Below the pieces are notes generated by a model that was not told the origin of the DNA, did no database searches, and saw nothing but the letters and a program-made list of their open reading frames with translations. This document shows positions 35,110 through 44,940 of a stretch of 64,000 nt of DNA, in pieces; the first letter of the stretch is position 1; every line of letters begins with the position of its first letter. The position numbers and the translations under genes are program-made. This DNA comes from Agrobacterium vitis (GTDB lineage: Bacteria > Pseudomonadota > Alphaproteobacteria > Rhizobiales > Rhizobiaceae), in assembly GCF_037039395.1 (NCBI RefSeq), contig NZ_CP146244.1, positions 620,001-684,000 on the forward strand, in the 5' to 3' direction.

Positions 35110-35826
35110 ATGATTGACGATCACGACAATTCCAATCTCGCCCTCAACAAATTGCGTGAACTGCTGAGCTCAGGCCGGTTCAGTGCGGGGGAAAAACTGC
35201 CGACGGAGCGGTCACTCTGCGAGGAACTTTGCCTTGGCCGCCGTTCCGTTCGCCGGGCGCTGGAGGTTCTGGAAGCAGAAGGGCTTATCTGGCGGCGGCA
35301 GGGGTCTGGTACGTTTGCTGGCGCACGCCCCGACGCATTCGATGACTATGTCGGCGCCCTGGTTGCCGGAACCGATCCGTTGGAAGTCATGGAAGTGCGT
35401 CTGCGGCTTGAACCGCAACTGGCGCAGCTGGCGGCCCTGCGGGCCAATGCCGCAGATGTGCAGGCCATGTATGATCTGGTGGCAAAGATCGGCGCCAGCA
35501 AGGATGCCGATGGGCGCGAGCTTTGGGATGGAGCGCTGCATCGAAAGATTGCCCAATGCGCTGGCAACAGCCTTTTCCTGGCGCTGTTCGATGTGATGAA
35601 CCGGACGCGGCAGGACCCGGCCTGGCAGAATATTCGTGAACAGGCCCGGGCTTTTGCCCAAACCCGCCCCGTCACCCACGGCCAGCATCTCGCGATTATC
35701 GACCGGATTGCATCGCGCGATCCGATTGGAGCAGGCGAAGCCATGCGGGTCCATCTTCTCACCCTGCAAGAGAGCCTGATCCGCATTACGTCGATCGATA
35801 CCGCCGTCCACCTCGCAGAGGCATGA
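35110..35826 (+). CDS. GntR/FadR-family transcriptional regulator
   Basis: A 238-residue regulator with an N-terminal winged helix (GEKLPTERSLCEELCLGRRSVRRALEVLEAEGLIWRRQGSGTF) and an FCD-type effector domain (EVRLRLEPQLAQLAALRA, HRKIAQCAGNSLFLALF). The start is chosen at ATG 35110 because an earlier ATG (35077) would put the palindromic operator inside the coding region. Neither has a strong ribosome site, so the leader must be very short. The second peptide transporter starts 52 bases downstream, which makes it the obvious target. Confidence 0.85.
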   Translation: MIDDHDNSNLALNKLRELLSSGRFSAGEKLPTERSLCEELCLGRRSVRRALEVLEAEGLIWRRQGSGTFAGARPDAFDDYVGALVAGTDPLEVMEVRLRLEPQLAQLAALRANAADVQAMYDLVAKIGASKDADGRELWDGALHRKIAQCAGNSLFLALFDVMNRTRQDPAWQNIREQARAFAQTRPVTHGQHLAIIDRIASRDPIGAGEAMRVHLLTLQESLIRITSIDTAVHLAEA

Positions 35827-35878
35827 CGGCCGAGAACTGCCTATCATCAGCATTAAAAACAACAATGAGGGGAATGGC

Positions 35879-37387
35879 ATGAAACTGAACAGAGTTTTGA
35901 CCGCGCTGCTCGTCACCGCCGCTTTTGCCGCACCTGTGATGGCCGCAGACCTGAAAATTGGTTTGTCGGAAGACCCTGACGTTCTCGATCCGGCGCAGTC
36001 GCGCACGTTCGTGGGGCGCATCGTCTATACGGCGATGTGCGATAAACTGGTCGATGTGTCGCCCGACCTGAAGATCGTCCCGCAGCTTGCCACCGGCTGG
36101 GCCTGGAGCGAGGGCGGCAAGGTTTTGACCATGACGCTGCGCCAGGGCGTCAAATTTCACGACGAAACACCCCTCGATGCCGAAGCGGTTGTCGCCACCA
36201 TCCAACGCAACATGACCATGCCGGAATCGCGGCGCAAGAGCGAGCTTGCCTCGGTTGAAAAGGTCGAGGCTATAGGCAGTGATACGGTGAAATTCACGCT
36301 CAAGGCGCCGGATTCGACCCTGCTGGCGCAATTGTCCGACCGGGCCGGGATGATCGTCTCGCCCAAGGCCGCCAAAGAACTGGGCGCTAATTTCGGCAGC
36401 CATCCCGTCTGCGCTGGTCCGTTCAAATTTGTCGAGCGGGTGCAGCAGGACCGGATCGTGCTGGAGAAATTCGGCGATTACTGGAACAAGGATCAGATCT
36501 TCATCAACAAGCTCACCTATCTGCCGATTGTCGATAGCACGGTGCGCCTCGCCAATCTGCGCTCCGGCGATCTCGACATGATTGAGCGGGTGGCGCCGAC
36601 CGATGCCGCCTCCATCAAGTCCGATGGTAAGCTGGACTTTGAACAGGCGGTCGGCGTCGGTTACATGGCGATGTATGTCAATATCGGCAATGGTCCTCGC
36701 GCCAATAACCCGCTTGGCAAGGACAAGCGCCTGCGTCAGGCCTTCTCACTGGCTATTGATCGCGAAGCACTGAACCAGATCGTCTTCGAGGGGACAGCAT
36801 TGGCGGGCAATCAGCCATTTCCGCCTGTCAGCCCCTGGTATGACAAGCGGATTCCCGTGCCTGCCCGCGATGTCGAAAAGGCAAAAGCCCTGGTCAAGGA
36901 GGCTGGATTTGACCGGGTGCCGATAGAACTCCAGGTGTCCAACAGCGCGACGGTGTTGCAGATGATGCAGGTTGTCCAATCGATGGTCGCTGAGGCTGGT
37001 TTTGACGTGACGCTGAAGACGATGGAATTTGCCACCATGCTCAACGAGCAGACGGCTGGAAACTACCAGATCAGCCGCTCGGATTGGTCCGGGCGTGTGG
37101 ACCCGGATGGTAATTTGCATCAGTTCGTCACCTGCAAGGGTGGCATCAACGATACCAAATATTGCAATCCCGCCGTCGATACGCTGTTGAACGAAGCACG
37201 ACAGTCCACCGATGAAGCCGTGCGCAAGCAGAAATACGATGCGGCCGATGAAATCCTGAACGACGATCTGCCGATCATCTATCTCGGTCATCAGTCCTGG
37301 CTCTGGGCGTCCAGCAAGAAGATCACCGGCTTTGTGCCGTCACCGGATGGAATGATCCGCCTGACGGGCATGCAAAAGGCCAATTGA
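35879..37387 (+). CDS. Peptide-type ABC substrate-binding protein (normal order)
   Basis: A 502-residue SBP family 5 protein with a signal peptide cleaved near VMA-A (residue 22). The standard order is kept: LKIGLSEDPDVLDPAQS at the mature start, LRQGVKFHDETPLDAEAVVATI, CAGPFKFVERV, DKRLRQAFSLAIDREALNQIVF and a C-terminal LPIIYLGHQSWLWA. It therefore serves as an in-window reference for the permuted homologue at 27768. The system also carries a gamma-glutamyltransferase, so glutathione or gamma-glutamyl peptides are plausible ligands (GsiB-like role). Confidence 0.9.
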   Translation: MKLNRVLTALLVTAAFAAPVMAADLKIGLSEDPDVLDPAQSRTFVGRIVYTAMCDKLVDVSPDLKIVPQLATGWAWSEGGKVLTMTLRQGVKFHDETPLDAEAVVATIQRNMTMPESRRKSELASVEKVEAIGSDTVKFTLKAPDSTLLAQLSDRAGMIVSPKAAKELGANFGSHPVCAGPFKFVERVQQDRIVLEKFGDYWNKDQIFINKLTYLPIVDSTVRLANLRSGDLDMIERVAPTDAASIKSDGKLDFEQAVGVGYMAMYVNIGNGPRANNPLGKDKRLRQAFSLAIDREALNQIVFEGTALAGNQPFPPVSPWYDKRIPVPARDVEKAKALVKEAGFDRVPIELQVSNSATVLQMMQVVQSMVAEAGFDVTLKTMEFATMLNEQTAGNYQISRSDWSGRVDPDGNLHQFVTCKGGINDTKYCNPAVDTLLNEARQSTDEAVRKQKYDAADEILNDDLPIIYLGHQSWLWASSKKITGFVPSPDGMIRLTGMQKAN

Positions 37388-37429
37388 GCTCTTGCTTGTC
37401 GCCCTGATGATCCTGTCACGGAAGTGATC

Positions 37430-37461
37430 TGTGTCAGGCGGCAGGTCCGCCGCCTGACACA
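37430..37461 (+). terminator. Strong hairpin between binding-protein and permease genes
   Basis: TGTGTCAGGCGGC (37430-37442) pairs perfectly with GCCGCCTGACACA (37449-37461) around the loop AGGTCC. No T-run follows. It lies within the operon, 42 bases after the binding-protein stop. It probably protects the upstream message from 3' decay or reduces read-through, giving excess binding protein. Confidence 0.6.
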
Positions 37462-37487
37462 AACGTCTCATTCATCCGGAGACTGTT

Positions 37488-38435
37488 ATGCCAACTTTCC
37501 TTGCCCGGCGCCTGTTGCTGGCAATACCGACGCTGCTGATCATTTCTGTCTTCGTGTTTTCGCTGCAAAAGCTTCTGCCTGGTGATCCGGTGCTGATCAT
37601 GGCGGGAGAAGATCGCGATCCCGCAGTGATGGAAATCCTGCGCGAGAAATATCACCTGAATGATCCGATGCCCGTGCAATATGCGATGTGGCTTGGCGCT
37701 GCGCTGAAGGGTGATCTCGGCATGTCGTTGCGGACCAACCAGCCGGTGCTGGAACTGATCGGCGAGAAATTGCCCGTCACCTGCCAACTGGCCATCATGT
37801 CGATGATCTTTGCTCTCGCCCTCGGCATTCCCTTAGGCATTCTGGCGGCGGTCAAGAAGAATACGCTGATCGATTATCTGGCAAGCGTGGTGGCGCTGTC
37901 TGGCCTTTCCATTCCGAATTTCTGGCTTGGCATCATGCTCATTCTGCTGGTTTCGGTCCGGCTCGGCTGGTTGCCGGCCTCCGGCTATCAACCGTTCTTT
38001 TCCGACCCATGGATGTCGATGAAAACCATGCTGATGCCGTCTTTCGTGCTGGGCAATGCCTTGGCAGCATCGATCATGCGCCATACACGCTCGGCCATGC
38101 TGGGGGTTCTCAGTTCGGATTATGTGCGCACCGCCCGCGCCAAGGGCATGCCCGAACGTTCGGTCATCCTGTCTCACAGTTTTCGCAATGCCGTTTTGCC
38201 GATCGTTACGCTGATCGCCTTGCTGTTTGGCGAATTGCTGGCCGGTGCGGTGCTGACGGAGCAGATTTTCACCATTCCCGGTTTTGGCAAGCTGATCGTC
38301 GATGCCGTTTTTAATCGTGACTATGCTGTGGTGCAGGGCGTTGTGCTTTGCACCGCCATCGGCTTCATCCTGATGAACCTGATGGCCGATTGTCTCTATC
38401 TTCTTCTCAATCCTCGCATGAGGGCCAGCCTATGA
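37488..38435 (+). CDS. Peptide-type ABC transporter permease (DppB/GsiC-like)
   Basis: A 315-residue six-helix permease of usual length, beginning MPTFLARRLLLAIPTLLIISV. The cytoplasmic coupling loop is DYVRTARAKGMPERSVILSHSFRNAVLPIVT. It lies 100 bases downstream of the binding protein, behind the hairpin, and overlaps the next permease by four bases. Confidence 0.93.
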   Translation: MPTFLARRLLLAIPTLLIISVFVFSLQKLLPGDPVLIMAGEDRDPAVMEILREKYHLNDPMPVQYAMWLGAALKGDLGMSLRTNQPVLELIGEKLPVTCQLAIMSMIFALALGIPLGILAAVKKNTLIDYLASVVALSGLSIPNFWLGIMLILLVSVRLGWLPASGYQPFFSDPWMSMKTMLMPSFVLGNALAASIMRHTRSAMLGVLSSDYVRTARAKGMPERSVILSHSFRNAVLPIVTLIALLFGELLAGAVLTEQIFTIPGFGKLIVDAVFNRDYAVVQGVVLCTAIGFILMNLMADCLYLLLNPRMRASL

Positions 38436-39301
38436 CCGCCATGACCGAGGCCGCAACCGGCCTGTCCCACCCATCCGGCAGAGGCTGGCGAAAACTGAAA
38501 GCCAACAAGGCGGCGTTGGTTGGCCTGGCAATCATCCTGTTCTTTCTCACGGTAGCGCTGCTGGCACCGTTGCTGCCGATTGCCGATCCCTTAGCGTCGA
38601 GCTGGTCGGCCATTCGCAAGGCACCGTCGCTGGCCCATCCGTTCGGCACGGATGACCTGGGCCGGGATATCATGTCCCGGATGATCTGGGGGGCGAGGGC
38701 TTCGCTTGCGGCAGGGATTTTCTCCGTGGCGATTGCCACCATCCTCGGTGTTCCGCTTGGCATTCTCTCCGGTTATTTCGGCGGCTGGATCGATATGGTG
38801 ATTTCCCGCATCACCGAGGCGTTCCTGGCAATGCCGTTTCTGATCATGGCTATTGCCCTTGCCGCCTTTCTTGGGCCGAGCCTGACCAATGCGATGATCG
38901 CCATCGGCCTTTCGGCACTGCCAACCTTCATCCGGTTGAGCCGCGGTCAGGTTTTGGCGGTGAAAACGGAAGATTATGTGGAGGGCGCACGCTCCATCGG
39001 TCTTGGACATGTGGCAATCATGAGCCGTTACATCTTTCCCAATATCCTGGCGCCTGTTCTGGTCCAGGCAACGTTGACGGTCGCCACTGCGATCATCGCC
39101 GAAGCCAGCCTGTCTTTTCTGGGGCTTGGACAGCAGCCGCCAGCCCCAAGCTGGGGCTCGATGCTGAATGTCGCCAAGAATTTCCTCAGTCAGGCACCGT
39201 GGATGGCCATATGGCCGGGCGGTGCGATTTTTCTCGTCGTCATTGGGTTTAATCTCCTGGGGGATGGGCTGCGTGACGTTCTCGATCCGCGCTCTTCCTG
39301 A
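38432..39301 (+). CDS. Peptide-type ABC transporter permease (DppC/GsiD-like)
   Basis: A 289-residue permease. ATG 38432 overlaps the upstream TGA; a longer in-frame start at 38348 would lie inside the preceding gene. AHPFGTDDLGRDIMSRMIWG and the coupling loop AVKTEDYVEGARSIGLGHVAIMSRYIFPN are standard. The gamma-glutamyltransferase gene begins 47 bases after the stop. Confidence 0.93.
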   Translation: MTAMTEAATGLSHPSGRGWRKLKANKAALVGLAIILFFLTVALLAPLLPIADPLASSWSAIRKAPSLAHPFGTDDLGRDIMSRMIWGARASLAAGIFSVAIATILGVPLGILSGYFGGWIDMVISRITEAFLAMPFLIMAIALAAFLGPSLTNAMIAIGLSALPTFIRLSRGQVLAVKTEDYVEGARSIGLGHVAIMSRYIFPNILAPVLVQATLTVATAIIAEASLSFLGLGQQPPAPSWGSMLNVAKNFLSQAPWMAIWPGGAIFLVVIGFNLLGDGLRDVLDPRSS

Positions 39302-39348
39302 GGCAAACAGCCGAAACACACCTTCATTTCAATTCTGGGATATATGCT

Positions 39349-41133
39349 ATGACTGACTTTACCACCCGGCCTGAAATTCTCGGCACGTTTGGCGTTGTTA
39401 CCTCCACCCACTGGATTGCCTCCGCTGTCGGCATGGCCATTCTGGAAAAGGGCGGCAACGCCTTCGATGCTGCCGTGGCCACCGGTTTCGTGCTGCAAGT
39501 TGTCGAGCCGCATCTGTGCGGTCCGGGCGGCGATATGCCAGCCGTGATCTATTCCAAAAAGAAGGACAAGGTTGAGGTCATCTGCGCTCAAGGTACAGCA
39601 CCGGCGGGCGCCACCATCGAGCACTACACGGCGGAAGGCCTGGATCTCATTCCCGGCGATGGCCTGCTGGCAACCGTTATCCCCGGCGCCTTTGACGGCT
39701 GGATGCTGATGCTGCGCGATTGCGGCACGATGAGCGTGCGCGACGTGCTGGAACCAGCCATTTATTACGCCGAAAAAGGCCATCCGGTTCTGGCCAGAGT
39801 TTCGGCCACCATCAAGGGACTTGGCAGTTTCTTCGAACAGCATTGGCCAACCTCGCACCAGACCTGGTTGCCGGGCGGCTTCGCCCCGGAGCCGAACAGC
39901 CTGTTCACCAATCCAGTTCTGGCCGAGACCTGGAAGCGGATCATTGCGGAAGCCGAGGCCAAATCCGGACGCGAGGCCCAGATCGAAGCAGCGCGCGACG
40001 CCTTTTACCGTGGTTTCGTCGCCGAACAAATCGATCGCTATGTCCAATCCACGGAGGTAATGGATGCGAGCGGGGCATGCCACAAAGGCGTACTGACGGC
40101 TGACGATATGGCCCATTGGTCTGCGACCATAGAGGAGCCGCAAACCTTTGACTATCATGGCTGGACGGTGGCCAAGACCGGACCATGGGGGCAGGGGCCG
40201 GTGCTGTTGCAGGCCCTTTCTCTTCTCAAGGGCTTCGATATTGCGGCCATGGCCTCGGATGGCCCGGATTTCGTTCACACCGTCACGGAGGCCATGAAGC
40301 TGGCCTATGCCGACCGGGAGATCTATTATGGCGATCCGGCTTTCGCCACAGTGCCGATGCAGCATTTGCTGAGCGAGGCCTATGCCAAGGAGCGTCGCGC
40401 CTTGATCGGCGAGACGGCGTCTTTCGATCTGGTGCCGGGCCGGGTTGCGGGCTTTGAGGATCAATATACCCGCACCATGGAGATGTTGGGTGCTACGTCG
40501 AAAACCGGGGCGGTGTTTGAGCCGACCATGGCGCATTTGAGCGAAAAGCGCGGTGATACCGTGCATATCGATGTGATCGACCGCGACGGCAATATGGTCT
40601 CCGTCACGCCATCCGGCGGCTGGCTGCAATCCTCGCCGATTGTGCCGGGACTGGGCTTCTGCCTCAATTCCCGGGCGCAGATGTTCTGGCTCAAACCCGG
40701 CTTGCCCACCTCGTTGCAACCGGGCAAGCGCCCACGCACCACCTTGACGCCATCCATCGCGCTGTATGAGGGCCGTCCCACCCTGTCGTTTGGTACGCCG
40801 GGCGGGGACCAACAGGATCAATGGCAGCTGTCGTTTTTCCTGCGCTATGTTCACCATGGCTTCAATCTTCAGGCGGCTATCGACCAACCGCTCTTCCACA
40901 CCTCGCATTTCCCCGGCTCGTTTTATCCACGCACCCGTGAGCCGGGCAGCCTGATGGTGGAGAAGAATTTCCCCGAGGCGACGATTACTGAGTTGGCCAG
41001 ACGCGGCCATGCCCTGACCGTTGCCGAACCATGGTCTATCGGACGGTTGACCGCAGCGCGGCGCGATGCCGATGGACTGTTGCGAGCCGCAGCCACGCCC
41101 AGATTGATGCAGGCTTATGCTGTCGGACGATAG
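39349..41133 (+). CDS. Gamma-glutamyltransferase-family Ntn hydrolase
   Basis: A 594-residue member of the gamma-glutamyltransferase family. The self-cleavage point and catalytic nucleophile is T404, at the start of TVHIDVIDRDGNMVSVTPS; the upstream large subunit has GGNAFDAAVATGFVLQVVEPHLCGPGGD. No signal peptide is visible, so it is probably cytoplasmic, unlike classic periplasmic GGT. That fits cleavage after uptake. Substrates would be gamma-glutamyl compounds or cyclic or acyl amides (some relatives are acylases). It lies between the permease genes and the ATPase of the same operon. Confidence 0.87.
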   Translation: MTDFTTRPEILGTFGVVTSTHWIASAVGMAILEKGGNAFDAAVATGFVLQVVEPHLCGPGGDMPAVIYSKKKDKVEVICAQGTAPAGATIEHYTAEGLDLIPGDGLLATVIPGAFDGWMLMLRDCGTMSVRDVLEPAIYYAEKGHPVLARVSATIKGLGSFFEQHWPTSHQTWLPGGFAPEPNSLFTNPVLAETWKRIIAEAEAKSGREAQIEAARDAFYRGFVAEQIDRYVQSTEVMDASGACHKGVLTADDMAHWSATIEEPQTFDYHGWTVAKTGPWGQGPVLLQALSLLKGFDIAAMASDGPDFVHTVTEAMKLAYADREIYYGDPAFATVPMQHLLSEAYAKERRALIGETASFDLVPGRVAGFEDQYTRTMEMLGATSKTGAVFEPTMAHLSEKRGDTVHIDVIDRDGNMVSVTPSGGWLQSSPIVPGLGFCLNSRAQMFWLKPGLPTSLQPGKRPRTTLTPSIALYEGRPTLSFGTPGGDQQDQWQLSFFLRYVHHGFNLQAAIDQPLFHTSHFPGSFYPRTREPGSLMVEKNFPEATITELARRGHALTVAEPWSIGRLTAARRDADGLLRAAATPRLMQAYAVGR

Positions 41134-41190
41134 GGTTTGCCTTGGGAAAGGTGAAATCCGCTTTCCCGAAAAGACAAACTCGAGTCTATA
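41133..41190. repeat. RIME-like element, single-palindrome form
   Basis: GGTTTGCCTTGGGAAAG pairs, with mismatches, with CTTTCCCGAAAAGACAAAC around a ten-base loop. The right half is identical to the corresponding part of the elements at 9702 and 43073. The second palindrome is absent, although GAGTCTATAG follows. It lies between the transferase and ATPase genes of one operon. Confidence 0.6.
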
Positions 41191-41214
41191 GCCCGTCGAC
41201 AATGAGGACCCGCC

Positions 41215-43050
41215 ATGAGCGCGCAAACACCTGCACCGATCTTGTCCGTAGAAGGGCTAAACACCGCTTTTCTGGTGGATGGACGCTGGAAAACCGTGGT
41301 CCGCGATGTGTCGTTCGATGTGATGGCGGGCGAGACGCTCGCCATTGTCGGCGAGAGCGGTTCGGGCAAAAGCGTGACGTCGCTATCGATCATGCGGTTG
41401 CTGGCTGACCAGACCAGCCGGACGACCGGCAGGATCATGCTGGAGGGCCGCGATCTGATGGCTCTATCCCGAAAGGCCATGCGCAACGTACGCGGCAGGG
41501 ACATGGCGATGATCTTTCAGGAGCCGATGACCAGCCTCAATCCGATTTTCACCATCGGCCGGCAGATTTCCGAGGCCTTGATTGCCCATGGCGGTCTGTC
41601 CAAAGGCGAGGCGCGGGCGCAGACCATCCAGTTGCTGGACAAGGTTCGCATTCCCAATGCCGGGGCGCGGTTTGATGATTATCCGCATCAATTCTCGGGC
41701 GGAATGCGCCAGCGGGTGATGATCGCCATGGCGCTGGCGCTGAAACCGAAAATCCTGATCGCCGACGAGCCGACCACGGCCCTTGACGTGACGATCCAGG
41801 GCCAGATCCTTGATCTCATCAAGCAATTGCAGGCGGAAGAGGGCATGTCGGTGCTGTTCATCACCCATGACATGGGCGTTGTGGCCGAAATTGCTGACCG
41901 CACCATGGTGATGTTTCGCGGCGATGTGGTGGAAACCGGCACGACGGGCGATGTGTTTCACAAGGGCCGCCATCCCTATACCCGCGCCCTGCTCTCTGCG
42001 GTTCCGCGCCTGGGGGAAATGGGCGATGCCGCCTGGCCACGGCGCTTTCCGGTCGTGGATATGGTGACCGGTGAACGGGTGGAGCCCACGGTTGTCGCCG
42101 ATACTGTTGAGCGGGGCCTGACGCCAGTTCTCCAGGTGCGCGATCTGGTCACCCGGTTCGACATCAAGGGTGGGCTGTTTGGCAGAAAAACCGGCGTGAT
42201 CCATGCCGTGGAGGATGTCTCCTTCGATCTTTTCCAGGGCGAAACATTAGCGCTGGTGGGAGAATCCGGCTGCGGAAAATCGACCACCGGACGCTCCGTC
42301 ATGCGGCTGATCGATCCGCTCAGCGGCTCGGTTCAGCTGGATGGCTATGATGTCCTCTCCCTGCGGGGTCCCGATATCAACCGGATGCGCCGTTCCATCC
42401 AGATGATTTTTCAAGACCCTTTCGCCAGCCTCAATCCGCGCATGACCGTCGGTGCTTCGGTGGCCGAGCCGATCACCACCCACCGGCTGGCCACGCACCG
42501 GCAGGCGCGGGACAAAGCCGCCGACCTGATGGAGCGCGTGGGCTTGAGCTCCGATATGGCCAACCGTTATCCGCATGAATTTTCCGGTGGCCAGCGCCAG
42601 CGTATTGCCATTGCCCGGGCGCTGGCGTTGGACCCGAAAGTCATCGTCGCCGATGAAAGCGTGTCTGCCCTCGACGTTTCCATCAAGGCGCAGGTCTGCA
42701 ATCTGCTGATGGATCTGCAAGCCAGCCTGAAAATCGCTTTTCTATTCATTTCCCACGACATGGCGGTGGTGGAGCGGGTCAGCCACCGGGTCGCGGTAAT
42801 GTATCTGGGCGAAATTGTCGAGATTGGACCGAGAGCTGCTGTCTTCTCCAACCCGCAACATGCCTATACCCGAAAACTGATGAAAGCCGTGCCGGTACCC
42901 GATCCTTCCCGCCGAAACATCCGGCGCGATCTGGACAGCGAAGAGCTGAAAAGCCCGGTGCGCCCGCTCGGCTATCAACCACCCAAAAGACGCTATGAAC
43001 AGGTGTCACCGGGCCACATGGTCATGCGGGATGACGCGAGGGTAGGATAG
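41215..43050 (+). CDS. Fused two-domain ABC ATPase (GsiA/DppDF-type)
   Basis: A 611-residue protein holding two oligopeptide-type ATPase domains. Domain 1 has Walker A GESGSGKS (46-53) and Walker [13 protein letters not shown]. Domain 2 has Walker [10 protein letters not shown] (from 349), signature FSGGQRQR and [12 protein letters not shown]. In the latter a serine replaces the usual proline of DEPT; the catalytic glutamate is kept. The fusion replaces separate DppD and DppF proteins, as in the glutathione importer GsiA. It ends the second peptide operon. Confidence 0.93.
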   Translation: MSAQTPAPILSVEGLNTAFLVDGRWKTVVRDVSFDVMAGETLAIVGESGSGKSVTSLSIMRLLADQTSRTTGRIMLEGRDLMALSRKAMRNVRGRDMAMIFQEPMTSLNPIFTIGRQISEALIAHGGLSKGEARAQTIQLLDKVRIPNAGARFDDYPHQFSGGMRQRVMIAMALALKPKILIADEPTTALDVTIQGQILDLIKQLQAEEGMSVLFITHDMGVVAEIADRTMVMFRGDVVETGTTGDVFHKGRHPYTRALLSAVPRLGEMGDAAWPRRFPVVDMVTGERVEPTVVADTVERGLTPVLQVRDLVTRFDIKGGLFGRKTGVIHAVEDVSFDLFQGETLALVGESGCGKSTTGRSVMRLIDPLSGSVQLDGYDVLSLRGPDINRMRRSIQMIFQDPFASLNPRMTVGASVAEPITTHRLATHRQARDKAADLMERVGLSSDMANRYPHEFSGGQRQRIAIARALALDPKVIVADESVSALDVSIKAQVCNLLMDLQASLKIAFLFISHDMAVVERVSHRVAVMYLGEIVEIGPRAAVFSNPQHAYTRKLMKAVPVPDPSRRNIRRDLDSEELKSPVRPLGYQPPKRRYEQVSPGHMVMRDDARVG

Positions 43051-43072
43051 GATTTCGGACAAATCCGCTGCA

Positions 43073-43175
43073 CTAGTTTATCAGGGAAAAGTGGAAACCG
43101 GTTTTCCCGAAAAGACAAACGAAAACAAAAGAATCTAGAGTCAGTCTGGTTCAGACTGAACCTGACTGACTCTAA
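43073..43175. repeat. RIME-like intergenic mosaic element, copy 2
   Basis: The element has the same plan and largely the same bases as 9702-9806: CTAGTTTATCAGGGAAAA with TTTTCCCGAAAAGACAAAC, an A-rich spacer, then CAGTCTGGTTCAG with CTGAACCTGACTG. It ends CTCTAAC, two bases before the stop codon of the following minus-strand gene. Its position between two converging genes suggests it may double as a transcription stop. Confidence 0.78.
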
Positions 43176-43177
43176 CT

Positions 43178-44332
43178 TCAGAGGATCACATGCGGCACAA
43201 AGCGCGAGAGATTGGCGGTGATGCGGGATCGGTCCTCGCGGATGCCAAGGGCGCAGGCACGATCACCGACAATCCAGCTACCAAGTACTGCAAAGCCCGC
43301 CTCGCTCTTAAACAGCGGCGCATAGGCTTGCACGATAAATCCTTCCTCGCCGTAACCGCCTGGAGACGTGATTGAGGCCTTGCCGTTCTGGAAAAGCGTG
43401 ACGTTTTCGCCTTCGCGTGACAGAAGTGGCTTTCGCACGTAGTCGCCAAGGCTTGAGGCGGCAGGGTCGTCCGCAAAGAAGCTCGGCAACAGATTGGGGT
43501 GATTGGGGTGGCGCTGCCACAGCAAGGGTAGCAGCCCTTTGTTGGACAGGATTGATTTCCAGGCAGGTTCAACAAACACGTCGCCGGACCGCGCCAATTG
43601 CCGCGAAAACGGCTCACGCAGCATGAATTCCCAAGGGTAAAGCTTGAAACACTGGTCGATCACCCGGTCTTGCAGATCCGTGAATCTGCCTTCCGCGTCG
43701 ATGCCAATATCGCCGATATCGAGAAGCTCGACACGGTGTCCCGCCTGGAGAGCGCAATCCATCAGATAGACCGTGGTGCCGCGATCTTCCTCATTATCGG
43801 TCATCGCCGCGAAATGGAACATCGGCTGTTTTGGAAACTGCTCGAAGGCTTCCACAAGGCTTTCCTGCAACAGGTTATACTGGTCGGCATCGGTGGGCAG
43901 CGCGCCAAGCGCCTGCTGGTCGGTGAGCCAGTTGAACTGGAAATAGGCTGTCTCGAAGACCGAGGTCGGCGTATCGGCGTTATATTCCAGCAGTTTGGCA
44001 GGACCTTCGCCATCATAGGCGAGATCGAAACGTCCATAGAGATGCCGGTCCTGGCGTTGCCAGGATCTGCGTACCACGTCGCGAAGATCGTCTGGAATGG
44101 CCAGCCGGTCGAGTATCTCCTCACTGCCGACGATATCGCCGATCAGGTCCATGCACATATCGTGCAACTCCTGGCTTGGCGCCTCTATGAAGGCCTCGAT
44201 CTCTTCCAGGGAGAACACATAGGCGGCATCGTCCACCCAATAGGGCTCGCCATACATTTCATGAAAACCAAAGCCGACGGCGCGTGCCTTGTCGCGCCAA
44301 TCTGTACGTTCCGCAACGGTAATGCGCCTCAT
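43178..44332 (-). CDS. yjfC: ATP-grasp protein of the glutathionylspermidine-synthase family (YjfC-like)
   Basis: A 384-residue protein with the pre-ATP-grasp and ATP-grasp folds of the GSP synthase family: GEPYWVDDAAYVF near the start, GRFDLAYDG, LLEYNADTPTSVFETA, FVEPAWKSILSNKGLLPLL and GGYGEEGFIVQ. The amidase half of true glutathionylspermidine synthetase is absent, as in E. coli YjfC and YgiC. The chemistry expected is ATP-driven amide-bond formation between a carboxylate and an amine. It follows the DUF1190 gene with a one-base gap. Its substrate is unknown. Confidence 0.88.
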   Translation of the reverse strand: MRRITVAERTDWRDKARAVGFGFHEMYGEPYWVDDAAYVFSLEEIEAFIEAPSQELHDMCMDLIGDIVGSEEILDRLAIPDDLRDVVRRSWQRQDRHLYGRFDLAYDGEGPAKLLEYNADTPTSVFETAYFQFNWLTDQQALGALPTDADQYNLLQESLVEAFEQFPKQPMFHFAAMTDNEEDRGTTVYLMDCALQAGHRVELLDIGDIGIDAEGRFTDLQDRVIDQCFKLYPWEFMLREPFSRQLARSGDVFVEPAWKSILSNKGLLPLLWQRHPNHPNLLPSFFADDPAASSLGDYVRKPLLSREGENVTLFQNGKASITSPGGYGEEGFIVQAYAPLFKSEAGFAVLGSWIVGDRACALGIREDRSRITANLSRFVPHVIL

Positions 44333-44333
44333 A

Positions 44334-44930
44334 TCAGCCGCCGAAACTGAAAGAGGAGCGTCCCCCGAAGCCCTGGCGGCTCACCGTGCGGGTATTGACA
44401 TTGGCGGGCTTGGAACTCGACGGAGCGAGGATCGTGTCGCGGCCTTTGTTTATGGTCACGGTCTGGCCGCTGCGGTTGCGATAAATCGGCGTGCCGCCTC
44501 CACCATAGCTGCCTGCGCCATAGCTGCGGCCCTGCGTTTCTTCCCGCCGGTATCGATTATAGTCACCAATATTGTTGATGGTCGAAGACAGTAGATAACC
44601 GGCCATGAAGGGCATGAAAAAGCTACCACTACCGCTAGTGCCATCGGTATTGGAGGCTGTCTGCTGCACGCATTGTTTTGCGCCATATTCAGCCTCGCAG
44701 GCGGCCATGCCATCAAAGCGCGGTGCGTTGGCCATATGGGCTTTAACGGCATCCTGGTAGGCCGTCTGACACACGTCCCGATCCATCCCCTGAGAGATGC
44801 ATTGATCGACGGAGGTGAAGGTGCGCTCGGTGGGCGCATCCTCGCCGCAGCCCGATAGCAGCAGGCTGGAGGCGGCGATGGTGCCAAGGGCGAGGATTGG
44901 GGGCGTTCGCCCGCTTAAACGTCTGCGCAT
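44334..44930 (-). CDS. yjfM: DUF1190 lipoprotein (YjfM/YgiB-like)
   Basis: A 198-residue protein with a lipoprotein signal (LLLSGC, Cys28). A cysteine-patterned domain follows (VDQCISQGMDRDVCQTAYQDA, CEAEYGAKQC), then a glycine/serine/arginine-rich, disordered C-terminal tail ending in RSSFSFGG. The family is found next to YjfC-type ATP-grasp enzymes. The flexible tail could be the acceptor for the amide ligase, but that is inference. It lies between the YjfL-like and YjfC-like genes with gaps of 10 and 1 bases. Confidence 0.87.
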   Translation of the reverse strand: MRRRLSGRTPPILALGTIAASSLLLSGCGEDAPTERTFTSVDQCISQGMDRDVCQTAYQDAVKAHMANAPRFDGMAACEAEYGAKQCVQQTASNTDGTSGSGSFFMPFMAGYLLSSTINNIGDYNRYRREETQGRSYGAGSYGGGGTPIYRNRSGQTVTINKGRDTILAPSSSKPANVNTRTVSRQGFGGRSSFSFGG

Positions 44931-44940
44931 CCTGGCCTCC

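Noticed and set aside
39190..41226. A 678-codon open frame on the minus strand opposite the gamma-glutamyltransferase gene
   Set aside because: It is a codon-bias shadow: low-complexity Arg/His/Gly composition, no family motif, no ribosome site, and the plus-strand frame carries all catalytic residues.
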